Assembly: GCF_020422885.1 (NCBI RefSeq)
Contig: NZ_CP084622.1
Coordinates: 1,879,001-1,943,000, forward strand
Direction: 5' to 3'
Length of the DNA stretch: 64,000 bases
Source of the DNA: Mesobacillus sp. S13
GTDB lineage: Bacteria; Bacillota; Bacilli; Bacillales; Cytobacillaceae
The number at the start of each line of letters is the position of its first letter. Position 1 is the first letter of the stretch. Below the pieces are notes generated by a model, which did no database searches, had not been told where the DNA came from, and was given only the letters and a program-made list of their open reading frames with translations. The position numbers and the translations under genes were made by a program. Shown here piece by piece: positions 53,716 through 62,266 of this stretch.

Positions 53716-55080
53716 ATGGTTGAAGTAAAGCTCCACGATATTGGGGAAGGCATGACCGAAGCGGACATCAATTGTTACCTGGTGAAGCCGGGGGATTTCG
53801 TCAAGGCAGATGATCCTTTGGTGGAGGTCCAGACAGACAAGATGACCGCAGAGATTCCTGCTCCCCGCTCAGGTGTAATTAAAGAATTGCTGTTATCACC
53901 GGGGCAAACGGTACAGGTAGGGACTACCCTGCTGATCATGGAAGACCGTTCCGGTGGAGATCATTCAGCAGAGTTCCAGAAGGTAAATGACATAATAAAG
54001 AAAGAATCCCAGCCTGCGGAAGCTGCAATTGCTGTATTGGACAGACCCGCTCAAGTAAAGGTTCCTGTAGGTGTGAGTGCGAGATTGGGGCAGATTCTTG
54101 CATCTCCTTATACAAGGAAAGTTGCACGCGAAAATGGCGTCAATATTATGGAGATTAAAGGAACCGGTCCAGCAGGCCGAATCACCGAAGAGGATGTATT
54201 GGCCTTTGTTAAATTAAGAGAGGCTGGGGTTGCGAACACTTCGGAACCAGGCTCCGAGCAGCAGGTTCCGAACGTTTCGAAAGCAGGTTCTGAGAATCTG
54301 GTTCCGAAGGTTTCGGAAGCAAGTTCCGAACTGCAGGCTCCGAATGTTTCAGAATCTGGTTCCGAAGAACAGCATACTGTCGTTCACAAGGATACAATGC
54401 CATTCCGCGGCCGCCGCAAACAGATTGCGAAAAAGATGGTCCAATCCATGTACACCATCCCTCACTGCACCCATTTTGAGGAGATTGATGTTAGCGAGTT
54501 GATCGCTTTAAGGGGAGAAATCAAGGAAGCCGGAAACTCAATTTCTGCGACCGCTTTCTTCATTAAAGCTCTTTCGATTGGGTTAAAAGAATTCCCTGTG
54601 TTTAATGCAAAGCTCGATGAAGAAAATGAAAGCATCCAGCTGCTGCGTGAGCATCATGTCGGGATTGCTGTGGACACTCCGGATGGATTGATTGTACCGG
54701 TTATCCGCAATGTGGAGAAAAAGAACTTGAAGCAAATCCATAATGAAATGAAGCGTCTGACAAAGCTTGCACTTGATGACAAGCTAACGGTCAAGGATAT
54801 ATCGGGCGGTACCTTCACAATAAGCAATGTCGGTCCGCTGGGCGGCAGCATTGGTGCCACACCGATCATCCAGCATCCGCAGACAGCGCTCGTTTCATTC
54901 CATAAGACAAAGAAGCGGCCAGTTGTCACGGATCAAGATGAAATTGCAATCAGGTCAATTATGAATCTATCAATGGCATTTGACCATAGAGTCGCAGACG
55001 GTGCAACAGCTGTGGCTTTCACCAACCGTTTCGCACAGCTGATTGAAAACCCAAAATTGATGCTGCTGGAATTGATGTAA
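53716..55080 (+). CDS. 2-oxoacid dehydrogenase E2 (lipoyl acyltransferase)
   Basis: The acyltransferase core that passes the acyl group to CoA, 454 residues from ATG 53716 (TAGGAGG seven bases upstream; GTG 53710 is too close). Domains: one lipoyl domain (lipoyl Lys K42 in QTDKMTAE), the E1/E3-binding domain near 115-155 (ASPYTRKVARENGV, then GTGPAGRITEEDV), a linker with three and a half copies of a 12-residue repeat of the type SExGSExxVPNV, and the catalytic domain with DHRVADGAT near the end. An E3 gene is not present; the complex probably borrows one from elsewhere. With PheDH in the operon, phenylacetyl-CoA is the inferred product. Confidence 0.94.
   Translation: MVEVKLHDIGEGMTEADINCYLVKPGDFVKADDPLVEVQTDKMTAEIPAPRSGVIKELLLSPGQTVQVGTTLLIMEDRSGGDHSAEFQKVNDIIKKESQPAEAAIAVLDRPAQVKVPVGVSARLGQILASPYTRKVARENGVNIMEIKGTGPAGRITEEDVLAFVKLREAGVANTSEPGSEQQVPNVSKAGSENLVPKVSEASSELQAPNVSESGSEEQHTVVHKDTMPFRGRRKQIAKKMVQSMYTIPHCTHFEEIDVSELIALRGEIKEAGNSISATAFFIKALSIGLKEFPVFNAKLDEENESIQLLREHHVGIAVDTPDGLIVPVIRNVEKKNLKQIHNEMKRLTKLALDDKLTVKDISGGTFTISNVGPLGGSIGATPIIQHPQTALVSFHKTKKRPVVTDQDEIAIRSIMNLSMAFDHRVADGATAVAFTNRFAQLIENPKLMLLELM
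54241..54372 (+). repeat. 36-bp in-frame repeat in the E2 linker
   Basis: Units at 54241-54276, 54277-54312, 54313-54348 and a partial at 54349-54372. Each encodes a 12-residue segment with Ser-Glu, Gly/Ser-Ser-Glu and a Pro, forming a flexible linker between the subunit-binding and catalytic domains. Confidence 0.92.
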
Positions 55081-55138
55081 CAGATAATATGAAAGGCCTC
55101 TTTAGTGCTCAAAAGCATTATAGCTTTACATCGTGCTC

Positions 55139-55166
55139 TTGAGAGTGCAAGGACAATTACTATAAA
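55139..55166 (+). promoter_or_regulatory. candidate promoter of the homogentisate operon
   Basis: TTGAGA (55139-55144), 16 bases, TATAAA (55161-55166), 43 bases before the hppD start. No AACGTTATA element is seen here. Confidence 0.55.
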
Positions 55167-55208
55167 ATTATTTTAAATATTATAAATATTCTTTCGGGAG
55201 GTTTTACA

Positions 55209-56324
55209 ATGCAAGAAAAAGTGATGGTATCTGGCCAAAGTACAGAGGACTTTTTTCCGGTCCAGGATGTTGATTATTTAGAGCTATACGTAGGGAATGC
55301 CAAGCAGGCAGCTCACTTTTTCCAGACGGCTTTCGGTTTTAAGGTAGTTGCATATTCCGGACTTGAGACAGGCAACCGCGAAACAGCGTCCTTTGTACTT
55401 CAACAGCGTAAAATCCGCCTGGTTGTAACTGGAACATACAATGACTCTTCACGCGTTGCTCAGTTTGTAAAGACTCATGGAGATGGCGTCAAGGATATCG
55501 CGCTTGCAGTTGATGATGTCGATAAGGCGTATGAGGGAGCGGTTAAGCGAGGAGCAATCGAGATCCAGCTGCCGCATGAGGTTTCTGATGAGCACGGTAC
55601 GTTAAAAAAGGCAGTCATCGGTACATATGGTGACACGATCCATACTTTAGTTGAAAGAAAAGATTATAAAGGTATTTTCATGCCTGGTTATGTTGAGCAT
55701 GAATCGGCTGTTCCTGTGAATGACGCAGGGTTCATCGGCATCGACCACGTTGTTGGCAATGTTGAGAGAATGGAAGAATGGGTTAACTATTATGCGAATG
55801 TCATGGGCTTCAAGGAGATGAAGCACTTTACAGATAAGGACATCGTGACAGAGTATTCAGCGCTGATGTCCAAGGTTATGCACAATGGCGGCCGCATCAA
55901 ATTCCCGATCAATGAGCCTGCAGAAGGAAAGCGCAAATCGCAAATCCAGGAATACCTTGAGTTCTACAACGGACCTGGTGTCCAGCATCTTGCGATTTTG
56001 ACAGAAGACATCGTCAGCACTGTAGCACAATTGCGTAAAAATGGTGTGGAATTCTTGAACACTCCTGATTCTTACTACGAAATGCTATCTGAGCGCGTCG
56101 GAGAAATTGATGAAGAAATCGATAAACTTAAAGAGCTTAGTATATTAGTAGACCGTGATGACGAAGGCTATTTGCTGCAGATCTTCACAAAACCGATCGT
56201 CGACCGTCCGACGCTGTTCATTGAGATCATCCAGCGTAAAGGTGCTAGAGGCTTCGGTGAAGGAAACTTCAAAGCGCTATTCGAATCAATCGAGCGTGAA
56301 CAGGAAAGACGCGGCAACCTTTAA
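55209..56324 (+). CDS. hppD: 4-hydroxyphenylpyruvate dioxygenase
   Basis: HppD turns 4-hydroxyphenylpyruvate into homogentisate with O2 and Fe(II). The 371-residue protein has two vicinal-oxygen-chelate halves; the iron ligands lie in IDHVVGNVERM (His), GVQHLAILT (His) and TLFIEIIQRKG (Glu), with GYLLQIFTKP between. The start follows GGGAGG. It heads an operon with an aminotransferase, a flavin reductase-like gene, a fumarylacetoacetate hydrolase-like gene and homogentisate dioxygenase, so tyrosine degradation is clear. Confidence 0.97.
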   Translation: MQEKVMVSGQSTEDFFPVQDVDYLELYVGNAKQAAHFFQTAFGFKVVAYSGLETGNRETASFVLQQRKIRLVVTGTYNDSSRVAQFVKTHGDGVKDIALAVDDVDKAYEGAVKRGAIEIQLPHEVSDEHGTLKKAVIGTYGDTIHTLVERKDYKGIFMPGYVEHESAVPVNDAGFIGIDHVVGNVERMEEWVNYYANVMGFKEMKHFTDKDIVTEYSALMSKVMHNGGRIKFPINEPAEGKRKSQIQEYLEFYNGPGVQHLAILTEDIVSTVAQLRKNGVEFLNTPDSYYEMLSERVGEIDEEIDKLKELSILVDRDDEGYLLQIFTKPIVDRPTLFIEIIQRKGARGFGEGNFKALFESIEREQERRGNL

Positions 56325-56393
56325 TAGCCGGGAGAGAAGGGGGCGGTTCGCTCCCTTTTCGTTATAAGTGCGACTGATTATGGGGGGATCATC

Positions 56394-57485
56394 TTGAATG
56401 TAAAAGCAAGAGCAGAACTGGAAGGCATCACGCCATATGCCCTCGGCCGAAGCATCGAGGAAATCAAGGAACAGTATGGAATCAAGACAGTAAGGAAGCT
56501 TTCGGATAATGAAAATGTGTATGGCACCTCGCCAAAGGTCCAGAAAGCAATCATGCAGGCATCTGCTAACCTGGCATTATATCCGGACGGAATGACATCA
56601 GGAATTATAGAGAAACTGTCCGTACATTATCAATTGGATCAAAAGCATTTACTTGTTTCCAATGGTTCGGAGGAAATCATCCGCCTGCTGACAAGAGCGT
56701 ATATTGATAAAAATGACGATGCTGTGATGGCTGAGGTCACTTTCCCGAGATATAAAACGAATGTGATGATCGAGGGCGGCAGAGCTGTAACTATACCGAT
56801 GATTGACGGCAGGCATGACCTCAAAAAAATGCTGGAAGCAATCAGCGAAAAAACGAAGATGGTTTTTGTCTGCAATCCGAATAATCCAACCGGGACGATT
56901 GTGGCGAAGCAGGAACTGCTTGAGTTTTTCGGCAATGTACCTTCAAATGTACTGATTATCATGGACGAAGCTTATTTTGAATATGCTGATTCCGAGGAAT
57001 ATCTGGATACGATGCCATTGCTTAAGCAATATGAAAATCTTGTGATCCTAAGGACTTTTTCGAAAATCTACGGCCTTGCCAGTTTGCGTGTTGGCTATGG
57101 CATCATGCATGAAGACGTTGCGAAAGAGCTTCACAAAGTCAGGGATGTATTCAATGTCAACCAGCTGGCACAGGCGGCAGCGATGGCAGCGCTTGAGGAT
57201 CAGTCATTCGTCCAGGACTGTTCAGCTAAAAATAGCGCAGAAAGAGACTTCCTGAAAGGTAAGTTCAAAGAGTTGGAGATTGATAGTTTCCCATCGCAAT
57301 CCAACTTCTTGTTTGCCTTCACGAATAGGCCGATTATCCAGACGCTGACGGAAAATGGCGTCCTCGTCAGACAGATGCAGCTTTCGGGATACAAGGAAGC
57401 ATTCAGAATCACCCTCGGCAGCCGTGAAGACCATGAGTTCATCCTCCGGATCGTCAGCCAGCTTTTTCATGAAAGGGCGGTGTAA
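56394..57485 (+). CDS. HisC-family aminotransferase, likely aromatic aminotransferase
   Basis: A PLP-dependent fold-type I aminotransferase of 363 residues related to histidinol-phosphate aminotransferase. The PLP Lys is in ILRTFSKIYGLASLRVGYG, and NPNNPTGT and DEAYFEY are typical. In B. subtilis HisC-type enzymes also transaminate Tyr and Phe. Its place between hppD and the homogentisate genes suggests it makes 4-hydroxyphenylpyruvate from tyrosine. The start is TTG 56394 after GGGGGGA. It is separated by three bases from the next gene. Confidence 0.9.
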   Translation: MNVKARAELEGITPYALGRSIEEIKEQYGIKTVRKLSDNENVYGTSPKVQKAIMQASANLALYPDGMTSGIIEKLSVHYQLDQKHLLVSNGSEEIIRLLTRAYIDKNDDAVMAEVTFPRYKTNVMIEGGRAVTIPMIDGRHDLKKMLEAISEKTKMVFVCNPNNPTGTIVAKQELLEFFGNVPSNVLIIMDEAYFEYADSEEYLDTMPLLKQYENLVILRTFSKIYGLASLRVGYGIMHEDVAKELHKVRDVFNVNQLAQAAAMAALEDQSFVQDCSAKNSAERDFLKGKFKELEIDSFPSQSNFLFAFTNRPIIQTLTENGVLVRQMQLSGYKEAFRITLGSREDHEFILRIVSQLFHERAV

Positions 57486-57488
57486 GCC

Positions 57489-58100
57489 TTGGAAATAAAA
57501 ACAGATCAACTTGAATGGAGAGACGCATACAAGCTATTACAAGGCTCTGTCCTGCCACGGCCCATTGCCTTTGTTTCCAGCCACGATGAAAACGGGAACG
57601 CCAATCTGGCTCCATTCAGTTTTTTTACTGTCATCAGCGCGAATCCGATGATGGTCTGCTTTTCGCCGATGAGAAGAGGGACTGATGGAGCGAAAAAGGA
57701 TACTTTGCAAAATATTGAAGCCACAAAGGAGTTCGTCATTAATATTGTCAGCGAGGAATTCGTTCAGCAGATGAATGACTGTGCGACTGAATTTCCTTCA
57801 GATGTCGATGAATTCGAGGCATCTGGACTGACCAAGGCTGACAGTATGGCAGTAAAACCATCGCGGGTAAAAGAATCGAAGGTACAATTAGAATGCTTGT
57901 TGGATCAGGTCCTCCACTTTGGTGGCGAAGAAGCCGGAGCTGGCAGTCTGGTCATCGGGAAGGTCGTCCATGTACATGTCGAAGATGAACTGTATGAAAA
58001 CGGACGAATCAATTCGGAAAAATTGAATCCGGTGGGAAGGCTGGCAGGCGCCACATACACTCAGCCGCTGGCAAAAACCTTTGAGCTTCAAAGAAAATAG
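57489..58100 (+). CDS. flavin reductase-like (FMN split-barrel) protein
   Basis: A 203-residue protein with the flavin reductase-like split barrel: LPRPIAFVSSHDENGNANLAPFSFF binds FMN in this family, with VGRLAGATY near the C-terminus. It starts at TTG 57489, three bases after the aminotransferase stop. It lies exactly between the hppD/aminotransferase genes and the ring-cleavage genes. It may supply reduced flavin, or may have another role such as dealing with maleylacetoacetate, for which no isomerase gene is seen. Function not assigned. Confidence 0.85.
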   Translation: MEIKTDQLEWRDAYKLLQGSVLPRPIAFVSSHDENGNANLAPFSFFTVISANPMMVCFSPMRRGTDGAKKDTLQNIEATKEFVINIVSEEFVQQMNDCATEFPSDVDEFEASGLTKADSMAVKPSRVKESKVQLECLLDQVLHFGGEEAGAGSLVIGKVVHVHVEDELYENGRINSEKLNPVGRLAGATYTQPLAKTFELQRK

Positions 58101-58108
58101 GTGATTTC

Positions 58109-59032
58109 ATGAAATTCATAACTTTTACGAAAAAAGACGGAACCGTAAGTGCTGGCTGGATCAATTCACGCAATGAAGTTGTCGATATGAATGAAGTATC
58201 AAACGGGATGTTGCCTGATAATATACTGGCATTCATCGAAAACCACGAGCAATTTATGGAATACATCGAAAAAAATAAGGGACTGATTGAGACAGGCAAT
58301 GGTTCTTATCTTCTGGAAGATGTAACCTTGAACGCGCCGCTGCCTAATCCGAAGAGCGTCCGCGATTTTTATGCATTCGAGCAGCATGTGAAAACAGCCA
58401 GGGAGAACCGAGGCCTTGAAATGATTCCTGAATGGTATGAAATCCCGGTGTTTTATTTCACCAACCATCTTGCCGTCAAAGGCCCTGAGGAAGAAATCAG
58501 GCGGCCGCAGAACTGTGAATGGATGGACTATGAACTTGAAATTGCTTGTGTTATCGGCAAGGAAGGACGGAATATCAAGGCTGAGGATGCTGAACAGCAT
58601 ATTTTTGGCTTTTTTATCATGAATGACTGGAGTGCCCGCGATTTGCAGCGGAAGGAAATGAAGGTCGGACTTGGGCCGGCGAAGGGCAAGGATTTTGCGA
58701 CATCATTCGGTCCCTGCCTGGTAACGAAGGATGAATTGATGCCCCGCAAAGCGGCGAAAGGCTTCAATTTGCAAATGACAGCAAGAGTGAACGGAAAAGA
58801 GCTTTCAAACGGCAATGTGAAGGACCTTTATTATTCCTTCGGAGAAATGATTGAGCGCGCTTCCGAGGGTACGACACTGTATCCTGGTGAGGTAATCGGT
58901 TCAGGCACAGTGGGAACAGGATGTATCCTCGAATTGGGAACGGATATTCATCGCTGGCTCGAGCCCGGCGATGAAGTAGAACTTGAGATTGAAGGACTTG
59001 GTGTCCTGAGAAATAAAATTATTCAAGATTAG
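58109..59032 (+). CDS. fumarylacetoacetate hydrolase family protein
   Basis: A FAH-fold C-C hydrolase of 307 residues. Metal-binding acidic residues appear in MDYELEIACVIG (E-x-E) and NDWSARDLQ (Asp), with GKDFATSFGPCLVT as the active-site segment and TVGTGCILELG near the end. In this operon it should split fumarylacetoacetate (or maleylacetoacetate) into fumarate/maleate and acetoacetate. The start follows AGGTGAT. It lies eight bases after the flavin reductase-like gene and 15 before hmgA. Confidence 0.92.
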   Translation: MKFITFTKKDGTVSAGWINSRNEVVDMNEVSNGMLPDNILAFIENHEQFMEYIEKNKGLIETGNGSYLLEDVTLNAPLPNPKSVRDFYAFEQHVKTARENRGLEMIPEWYEIPVFYFTNHLAVKGPEEEIRRPQNCEWMDYELEIACVIGKEGRNIKAEDAEQHIFGFFIMNDWSARDLQRKEMKVGLGPAKGKDFATSFGPCLVTKDELMPRKAAKGFNLQMTARVNGKELSNGNVKDLYYSFGEMIERASEGTTLYPGEVIGSGTVGTGCILELGTDIHRWLEPGDEVELEIEGLGVLRNKIIQD

Positions 59033-59047
59033 AAAGAAGGTGTTTAT

Positions 59048-60205
59048 ATGTATTACCGCCAGCTGGGAGAAATCCCGAAGAAACGCCATACGATTTTTAA
59101 AAAGGAAGACGGTTCTCTTTTCCGCGAGCAGGTAATGGGGACGAAGGGCTTTTCCGGCACGCAGTCAATCCTTTATCATCACCATATGCCGACTGAGGTA
59201 GTAAAAAGTGAATTGATCGGCAGTTACCTGCCTGAATATGAGGAACAGGAATCACTGAACCACAGGCACTTCCTTACCGACCAGATTTCGAAAACCGGAG
59301 ATGCCTTAAGTGGAAGGGAATATATTCTCGGTAATGACGATCTTCTGATTGGGTTTGCGAATATCAATGAACCAATGAAGCAATTCTACCGCAATGGTGA
59401 TGGTGATGAAATGTTCTTTTTCCATCATGGCTCCGGCAAGGTGGAGACGATGTTCGGTACATTGAACTATCGTCCTGGTGATTATGTCGTTATTCCGATT
59501 GGAACAATATATCGAGTGGTCCCTGATGATTCTGAAATGACTAAAGCGCTGATTGTAGAATCGTTCAGCCAGATCACGACTCCTCGACGTTACCGTAATG
59601 AATATGGCCAGCTGCTCGAGCACAGCCCATTCTGTGAACGTGATATTCGCGGGCCGGAAATGCTGGAAACCTTCTCTGAAAAAGGGGAGCATGAGGTGAT
59701 CACGAAGACACGCGGCCATATGCATCGCCACGTATTGAACCATCATCCGCTTGATGTCGTCGGCTGGGACGGTTATTTGTATCCTTGGGCGTTCAATATT
59801 GAGGATTTCGAGCCAATTACTGGCCGGATCCATCAGCCGCCTCCGGTCCACCAGACGTTCGAAGGCCATAATTATGTGGTATGTTCCTTCGTGCCAAGAC
59901 TTTACGATTATCATCCTGAAGCGATTCCAGCTCCATATTACCACAGCAACGTCAATAGCGATGAGCTACTGTACTATGTGGAAGGAAACTTCATGAGCCG
60001 CAAAGGAATCAAAGAAGGTTCGATTACATTGCATCCGAGCGGAATCCCGCACGGACCGCATCCGGGCAAGACAGAAGCAAGCATCGGCAAAAAAGAAACG
60101 CTTGAGCTTGCCGTCATGATCGATACATTCCGCCCGTTGAAAACGGTGAAGAAAGCCAAGGACATCGAAGACGGCCAGTATATGTATACTTGGATCGAAA
60201 AATAA
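59048..60205 (+). CDS. hmgA: homogentisate 1,2-dioxygenase
   Basis: HmgA opens the homogentisate ring to maleylacetoacetate with Fe(II) and O2. The 385-residue protein shows the two-cupin layout of the family: the N-terminal HHHMPTEVV and NGDGDEMFFFHHG segments, MHRHVLNHHPLDVVGWDGYLYPW, and the iron-site segments YYHSNVNSDELLYYVEGNF and HPSGIPHGPHPG. It is shorter than the eukaryotic enzyme but usual for bacteria of this group. It is the last gene of the operon and is followed by a terminator. Confidence 0.95.
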   Translation: MYYRQLGEIPKKRHTIFKKEDGSLFREQVMGTKGFSGTQSILYHHHMPTEVVKSELIGSYLPEYEEQESLNHRHFLTDQISKTGDALSGREYILGNDDLLIGFANINEPMKQFYRNGDGDEMFFFHHGSGKVETMFGTLNYRPGDYVVIPIGTIYRVVPDDSEMTKALIVESFSQITTPRRYRNEYGQLLEHSPFCERDIRGPEMLETFSEKGEHEVITKTRGHMHRHVLNHHPLDVVGWDGYLYPWAFNIEDFEPITGRIHQPPPVHQTFEGHNYVVCSFVPRLYDYHPEAIPAPYYHSNVNSDELLYYVEGNFMSRKGIKEGSITLHPSGIPHGPHPGKTEASIGKKETLELAVMIDTFRPLKTVKKAKDIEDGQYMYTWIEK

Positions 60206-60214
60206 GGAAAGACG

Positions 60215-60248
60215 ACCAATTCGCTATGGAGTGGGTTGGTTTTTTTGT
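60215..60248 (+). terminator. terminator of the homogentisate operon
   Basis: 11-bp stem ACCAATTCGCT / AGTGGGTTGGT (G-T pairs), 4-base loop and a seven-T tail. Confidence 0.82.
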
Positions 60249-60284
60249 GTGGGAAATTGGAAATAATCCAGTTTTTTTTCCAGT

Positions 60285-60375
60285 TCGCCAATAAACATGT
60301 GAAAATCGCCAATTAAATCATTTTTTCGCCAATAAACTGGTGGAATCGCCAATAAAATGAAATGATCGCCAAAAA
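60285..60375. repeat. short tandem array of TCGCCAA units, 20-21 bp period
   Basis: TCGCCAA begins at 60285, 60306, 60326, 60346 and 60366. Most units read TCGCCAATAAA followed by nine or ten variable bases. It lies between the homogentisate terminator and the RNase J gene and has no coding potential. Confidence 0.9.
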
Positions 60376-60483
60376 AATTTTCGGGTTTCTTTTTAGAGGA
60401 TGCATTTTTCCCAGCGATACCAAATAATCGGAAAATCAATGGGCAATACTAACAAAATCGACTACGGATTAGGAGGATAAGAC

Positions 60484-62142
60484 GTGACTTTATCTATATT
60501 CGCCTTGGGCGGCATCAATGAAATCGGGAAAAACATGTATGTTGTCCAGTATGAGGACGATATTTTTGTGATTGACTGTGGAGGAAAGTTTCCTGATGAA
60601 AGCTTATTGGGTATCGATTTGATTATCCCGGAAATGACTTATCTAGAAGAAAATAGAGAGAAAATCCGCGGACTGATTGTGACTCATGGACACGAGGACC
60701 ATATCGGCGGGGTCCCTTATTTTTTCAAAAAGCTGAAGGCACCTGTGTATGCAACAAATTTCACTCTTGGTTTAATTGAACTCAAACTGAGTGAACACAA
60801 GCTTTTAAGAGGAACTGAACTCAATAAAATCAACTCGGATTCACAATTGGATTTTGGCAAGGTGAAGGTTTCTTTTTTCAAAGTGAGCCACAGCATCCCG
60901 GATTGCTTGGGAATTGTGTTCCATACTCCTGAGGGAAGTATTGTCCATACGGGAGACTTCAAATTCGATTTGACGCCCGCCAATGATGAACAATCAGAAA
61001 TCCATAAGATGGCGAAGATTGGAACGGAAGGTGTAATTGCGCTGCTGTCAGAGAGCACGAATGCAGAGCGGACCGGGTTGACGCCATCTGAGCGGATGGT
61101 AGCCAGCCATCTTGAAGAAGCTTTCATGAAGGCAGAAGGGAAAATCTTTGTTTCGACTTTTGCATCAAACGTTAACCGAGTTCAGCAGGTTGTCGAGGCA
61201 GCGATCAAAACGAACAGGAAGCTTGCCTTACTGGGCAGGAGCATGGTTAATGTGGTTGATGTTGCGATCGAAAGAGGTTATTTAAATGTCCCTGAAGGAA
61301 TGTTGATCCAGCCGAATGTTGTTGACCAATTGGATCCTGGGAAAGTAGCAATCCTGTGTACTGGCAGCCAAGGGGAACCGATGGCCGCACTTTCCCGCCT
61401 TTCTTCCGGTAATTACCGCGATGTCTCAATCTATCCAGGGGATACCGTCATCATGGCGGCGTCGCCTATTCCCGGAAATGAAAAGGATGTTTCCAAGATC
61501 ATTGATAATTTGTTCAAGCTCGGGGCGAAAGTCATCTACGGCTCCGGCAGCACAACAGGCATGCATGTTTCCGGCCACGGCTACCAGGAAGACCTTAAGC
61601 TGATGCTGACCCTGATGAAGCCTAAATATTTCATCCCGATCCATGGGGAGTATAGGATGCTGCATCATCATCGCTTGCTGGCGGAATCCGTTGGCGTTGA
61701 AAAAGGAAATACATTCATTATTCGGAATGGGGATATCGTTGACATTGAAAACGGCGAAGCGCGCCAGACACGAAATGTCCCAGCAGGTGATACTTACGTT
61801 GATGGCGTAAGTGTTGGGGATGTAGGCGAAATCGTACTCAGGGACAGGAAGCAGCTATCTGAGGACGGAATGCTGGTCATTGTCCTGACATTGAGCAAAG
61901 CAGAACGGAAAATCATTTCCGGTCCGGATACCATCTCGCGTGGCTTTGTTTTTGTGAAAAATTCCGAGGACCTGATGAGAGATGTGAACAAATTGGTGAC
62001 CAAAACAGTGACCGATCTTCAAGAAGACAATGTACATCGCTGGAATGTCATTAAACAAGGAATCAAAAAAGCAGTGGGCCAGCATATTTTCCAACAGACT
62101 AGAAGAAAGCCGATGATTTTGCCAATCATTATTGAAATTTAA
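60484..62142 (+). CDS. ribonuclease J paralogue
   Basis: A metallo-beta-lactamase/beta-CASP ribonuclease of 552 residues. The metal motif is THGHEDHIGG, with HTGDFKFD, CTGSQGEPMAALSR, SGHGYQEDLKLM and IPIHGEYRMLHHH as later catalytic motifs, and a C-terminal domain ending MILPIIIEI. RNase J acts as a 5' exonuclease and endonuclease in RNA decay. It resembles both RnjA and RnjB but is clearly neither by eye, and neither of the usual neighbours is here. The start is GTG 60484 after AGGAGG. It may be a third RNase J. Confidence 0.92.
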   Translation: MTLSIFALGGINEIGKNMYVVQYEDDIFVIDCGGKFPDESLLGIDLIIPEMTYLEENREKIRGLIVTHGHEDHIGGVPYFFKKLKAPVYATNFTLGLIELKLSEHKLLRGTELNKINSDSQLDFGKVKVSFFKVSHSIPDCLGIVFHTPEGSIVHTGDFKFDLTPANDEQSEIHKMAKIGTEGVIALLSESTNAERTGLTPSERMVASHLEEAFMKAEGKIFVSTFASNVNRVQQVVEAAIKTNRKLALLGRSMVNVVDVAIERGYLNVPEGMLIQPNVVDQLDPGKVAILCTGSQGEPMAALSRLSSGNYRDVSIYPGDTVIMAASPIPGNEKDVSKIIDNLFKLGAKVIYGSGSTTGMHVSGHGYQEDLKLMLTLMKPKYFIPIHGEYRMLHHHRLLAESVGVEKGNTFIIRNGDIVDIENGEARQTRNVPAGDTYVDGVSVGDVGEIVLRDRKQLSEDGMLVIVLTLSKAERKIISGPDTISRGFVFVKNSEDLMRDVNKLVTKTVTDLQEDNVHRWNVIKQGIKKAVGQHIFQQTRRKPMILPIIIEI

Positions 62143-62150
62143 TCTTCGCT

Positions 62151-62190
62151 GATGGACCGGGTACTATAAAGAGTGCCTGGTCCATCTTAT
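62151..62190 (+). terminator. hairpin after the RNase J gene, possible terminator
   Basis: 8-bp stem GATGGACC / GGTCCATC with further inner pairing; the T run after it is short, so termination may be weak. Confidence 0.55.
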
Positions 62191-62245
62191 TGACGTGACA
62201 CTAAAAGGTGTTATATACTGTAAAAGCGACACCAAATAGTGTTAT
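62190..62245 (+). promoter_or_regulatory. promoter and twin ArsR-type operators of the SRPBCC-ArsR operon
   Basis: TTGACG (62190-62195), 18 bases, TATACT (62214-62219). Two near-identical imperfect palindromes with ACAC-N6-GTGT cores, TGACACTAAAAGGTGTTAT (62196-62214) and CGACACCAAATAGTGTTAT (62227-62245), are 31 bases apart, so they lie on the same face of the helix. One overlaps the promoter spacer, the other follows the -10. They fit autorepression by the ArsR-type protein of the operon. Confidence 0.7.
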
Positions 62246-62266
62246 TAACTGATGGAGGCAAAAAAC

